48,265 nucleotides of DNA from an uncultured Clostridia bacterium (GTDB lineage Bacteria; Bacillota; Clostridia; Oscillospirales; Ruminococcaceae), in NCBI GenBank assembly GCA_947629945.1, contig CANRFR010000006.1, positions 1-48,265 on the forward strand, given 5' to 3'. This document shows, piece after piece, positions 46,170 through 48,265 of the stretch; position 1 is the first letter of the stretch, and the number at the start of each line of letters is the position of its first letter. Both the position numbers and the translations under genes were made by a program. The notes under the pieces are model-generated. The model made no database searches, was not told where the DNA came from, and saw only the letters and a program-made list of their open reading frames with translations.

Positions 46170-46652
46170 TCAGAACGGGTAGTCGTCGCTGTCCGCCGCA
46201 GAGAAATCCGCCGCGGGAGCGCTTTGCTGTGCGGGCGCGCTCTGAGAGGGCGCGGGGCTTCCGTATCCTCCGCCGTAACCCGCCGGCGGCTCGCTTACAG
46301 GCGGCGCGTTGTAATTTCCGGTATTTCCGCCATTTGCTTTCTCGCCGGTAAAGTAAACATTGTCGGTCTGGATCTCATACCATGTCGCGGGATTGCCGTT
46401 TCTATCGGTATATTGTCTCGTCTGCATCTCGCCCTCGACAAGGATCATTCTGCCTTTCGCGAACCATTTGGTGACAAACTCCGCAGTGTTGCGCCAAGCT
46501 ACGACATTAAAGAAGTCAGACTTTCTTTCCTCGCCGCGCTTTTGATAGTTTCTGTCGACCGCTATACGGAAGCTGCACGTTGTAACTCCGTTCGGAGTGG
46601 TTTTAAGCTCCAAATCGTTCACGATACGACCCATCATTATTACTCTGTTCAC
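46170..46652 (-). CDS. ssb: Single-stranded DNA-binding protein
   Basis: MNRVIMMGRIVNDLELKTTPNGVTTCSFRIAVDRNYQ; acidic tip DSDDYPF. Confidence 0.97.
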   Translation of the reverse strand: MNRVIMMGRIVNDLELKTTPNGVTTCSFRIAVDRNYQKRGEERKSDFFNVVAWRNTAEFVTKWFAKGRMILVEGEMQTRQYTDRNGNPATWYEIQTDNVYFTGEKANGGNTGNYNAPPVSEPPAGYGGGYGSPAPSQSAPAQQSAPAADFSAADSDDYPF

Positions 46653-46678
46653 TTTAACACCTCCGACCTTGCCCTAAC

Positions 46679-46972
46679 TCACTTCGCGAGCATTACCGCC
46701 GAGCGCAGAATGCCGTCGGTAATGTTGACGATACGCTCGAACTCTGCAGGGAATTCGGGCTTTGCTTCAAAGTTGTAGAGCACATAGTAGCCCTCGCTTT
46801 CGTAGTTGATCTCGTAAGCGAGCTTTCTTTTGCCCCACTCGTCAACGTTGGTAAGCGTCCCGTTCGCCTTGATAAGGTCCGAGAACTTCTCTACGAGCGC
46901 CTTGATCTGCTCCTCGTCGTTCTTCACGGAGAAAACGACCATCGCCTCGTATTTTTCATTCAGCTTTGCCAT
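46679..46972 (-). CDS. rpsF: 30S ribosomal protein S6
   Basis: KYEAMVVFSVKNDEEQIKALVEKFSDLIKANGTLTNVDEWGKRKLAYEINYESEGYYVLYNFEA. Confidence 0.97.
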   Translation of the reverse strand: MAKLNEKYEAMVVFSVKNDEEQIKALVEKFSDLIKANGTLTNVDEWGKRKLAYEINYESEGYYVLYNFEAKPEFPAEFERIVNITDGILRSAVMLAK

Positions 46973-47057
46973 TTATAAGCACCTCCTTATGGATATATAT
47001 CCCGCGTTTCTCTCACGGGAAAGGGGTTATATCGTCTTTTTAACGATTAACTTGTAT

Positions 47058-47086
47058 ATTATAACACATTTTTCCTTGCTTGTCAA
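47058..47086 (-). promoter_or_regulatory. Consensus promoter of rpsF-ssb-rpsR
   Basis: Minus TTGACA-N17-TATAAT. Confidence 0.8.
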
Positions 47087-47320
47087 GGGATTTTTAGATT
47101 TTTTTCGGAGTTATCCGCAAAATTTTTCTTTTTGACCGAGAGCAGTGAACATGCCGACAACGATATTTTATTGCAAGATTGGGTGCCTATATTTTTGCCC
47201 GCATTTCCCGATTTCCACATTTTTACTCATTTTGTGAAAATAAGCCGTCGAATTATTGTGCAATTTGACAAATTGTCCTTGTTGAATTTGTTTTAATTTT
47301 ACGTATTTGTGAATAAAGGG

Positions 47321-47349
47321 TTGAAATTTGCAACGAAAAGGTGTATAAT
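47321..47349 (+). promoter_or_regulatory. Predicted promoter of glgP
   Basis: TTGAAA-N17-TATAAT. Confidence 0.65.
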
Positions 47350-47404
47350 ATAATTGTATTATTATTTTGTAATTTACGCAAACAGAAAGGGGAAATAACA
47401 AATC

Positions 47405-48265
47405 ATGAGATCACCGATAAGTAAAGAGGAACTGTTAAAGCAGCTTGAGACCATTCTGGAGTACGACTTCCGCACCAATCCGAAGGACGCTTCCATGACG
47501 CAGATCTACCGCGCGCTTTCCACGATAGTTGTAAACTATATGAAAGAGAAGCGACACAACTTTATGCACGACTGCAACTCCAAGGGCAGAAAACAGGTTT
47601 ATTACCTGTCTATGGAGTTCCTTATGGGTCGTTCGCTGAAGACCTCGCTGTATAACCTCGGTATGCAGGACGAAGCGGCAAAGGCTCTTGAAGAGATCGG
47701 CGTGAAAATAGACAGAATTTACGAGGAAGAGCCTGACGCGGGTCTCGGAAACGGCGGTTTGGGCAGACTTGCGGCTTGCTATATGGACGGTCTGGCTACC
47801 TGTGATTATCCCGCGACGGGCTACTCGATAAGATACGAGTACGGTATTTTCAAACAGAAGATCGTTGAAGGCTGGCAGACGGAGCTTCCCGACAACTGGC
47901 TGCCCGGCGGCGGCGCGTGGCTTGTGCCCGTGCCCGACCAGACAGTCGAGGTAAAGTTTGACGGTCAGGTGAACGAGAGTTGGGACGACGGCAACCACCG
48001 TCTTGAGTACGTCGGCTACAACAGCGTAAACGCCGTGCCTTACGATATGTATGTTTCGGGCTACGACAGCAAAGGCGTGTCGAAGCTGAGACTTTGGAGC
48101 GCGGAGAGTATGTCGTTCGATATGGCTTCTTTCAATACGGGCGATTACGCGACCGCTTTGGGCGCGAACAATATTGCGCACTCGATTTCAAAGGTGCTTT
48201 ACCCCAACGACAACCACGCCGAGGGCAAGGCTTTGAGACTTCGCCAGCAGTACTTTATGTGCGCG
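47405..48265 (+). CDS. glgP: Glycogen/starch phosphorylase, 5' part (runs off window; absent from supplied ORF track)
   Basis: MRSPISKEELLKQLETIL...VYYLSMEFLMGRSLKTSLYNLG...DAGLGNGGLGRLAACYMDGLATCDYPATGYSIRYEYGIFKQKI. Confidence 0.97.
   Translation, partial: MRSPISKEELLKQLETILEYDFRTNPKDASMTQIYRALSTIVVNYMKEKRHNFMHDCNSKGRKQVYYLSMEFLMGRSLKTSLYNLGMQDEAAKALEEIGVKIDRIYEEEPDAGLGNGGLGRLAACYMDGLATCDYPATGYSIRYEYGIFKQKIVEGWQTELPDNWLPGGGAWLVPVPDQTVEVKFDGQVNESWDDGNHRLEYVGYNSVNAVPYDMYVSGYDSKGVSKLRLWSAESMSFDMASFNTGDYATALGANNIAHSISKVLYPNDNHAEGKALRLRQQYFMCA

Noticed and set aside
47435-48181. 248-aa minus-strand ORF
   Set aside because: Antisense to glgP, which is unmistakable on the plus strand
1-48265. 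tRNA, rRNA, transposase, prophage or defence genes
   Set aside because: None recognised on reading either strand

Overview
48,265-bp chromosomal segment that reads as a low-to-mid-GC Firmicute (Clostridia/Oscillospiraceae-like; taxonomy inferred from gene content and style only). Mostly housekeeping: 5' half of the S10 ribosomal operon on the minus strand (rpsJ-rplC-rplD-rplW-rplB-rpsS-rplV-rpsC-rplP, rplP truncated by the window edge); an ECF S-component and coaX; ricT/yaaT; a 2x[4Fe-4S] ferredoxin; a GH130 mannosylglucose phosphorylase-like gene; NUDIX; a short SecA paralogue; mnmE; two TrkA-type RCK proteins; an FtsA-like protein with repeated C-terminal modules; a GH26-like lipoprotein; nth; CBS/CorC; tatD; metG; a PucR regulator; ftsEX; S41 peptidase-like; greA; lysS; htpG; a sigma/anti-sigma pair; an XRE regulator; two NPNTG-anchored surface proteins; rpsF-ssb-rpsR; and the 5' part of glgP. 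No tRNA, rRNA, CRISPR array or transposase was recognised. The most interesting signals are non-coding: (1) an ORF-free, heavily base-paired ~430-nt region on the minus strand at ~11300-11729 behind a TTGACA-N17-TAAAAT promoter, a candidate large structured ncRNA; (2) a ~170-nt strongly folded leader at ~38257-38423 behind a perfect consensus promoter and ending in an intrinsic terminator just before an RBS (attenuator or sRNA); (3) several inverted-repeat or cloverleaf elements inserted between genes, including three spacers of the S10 operon. Protein-level oddities: a GH26-like lipoprotein apparently lacking both catalytic Glu residues, an S41 peptidase-like protein with Lys-to-Arg at the catalytic position, a decaying tandem family of membrane proteins, and a CIRCE operator on htpG. 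All calls come from reading the sequence; no database search or folding was run.
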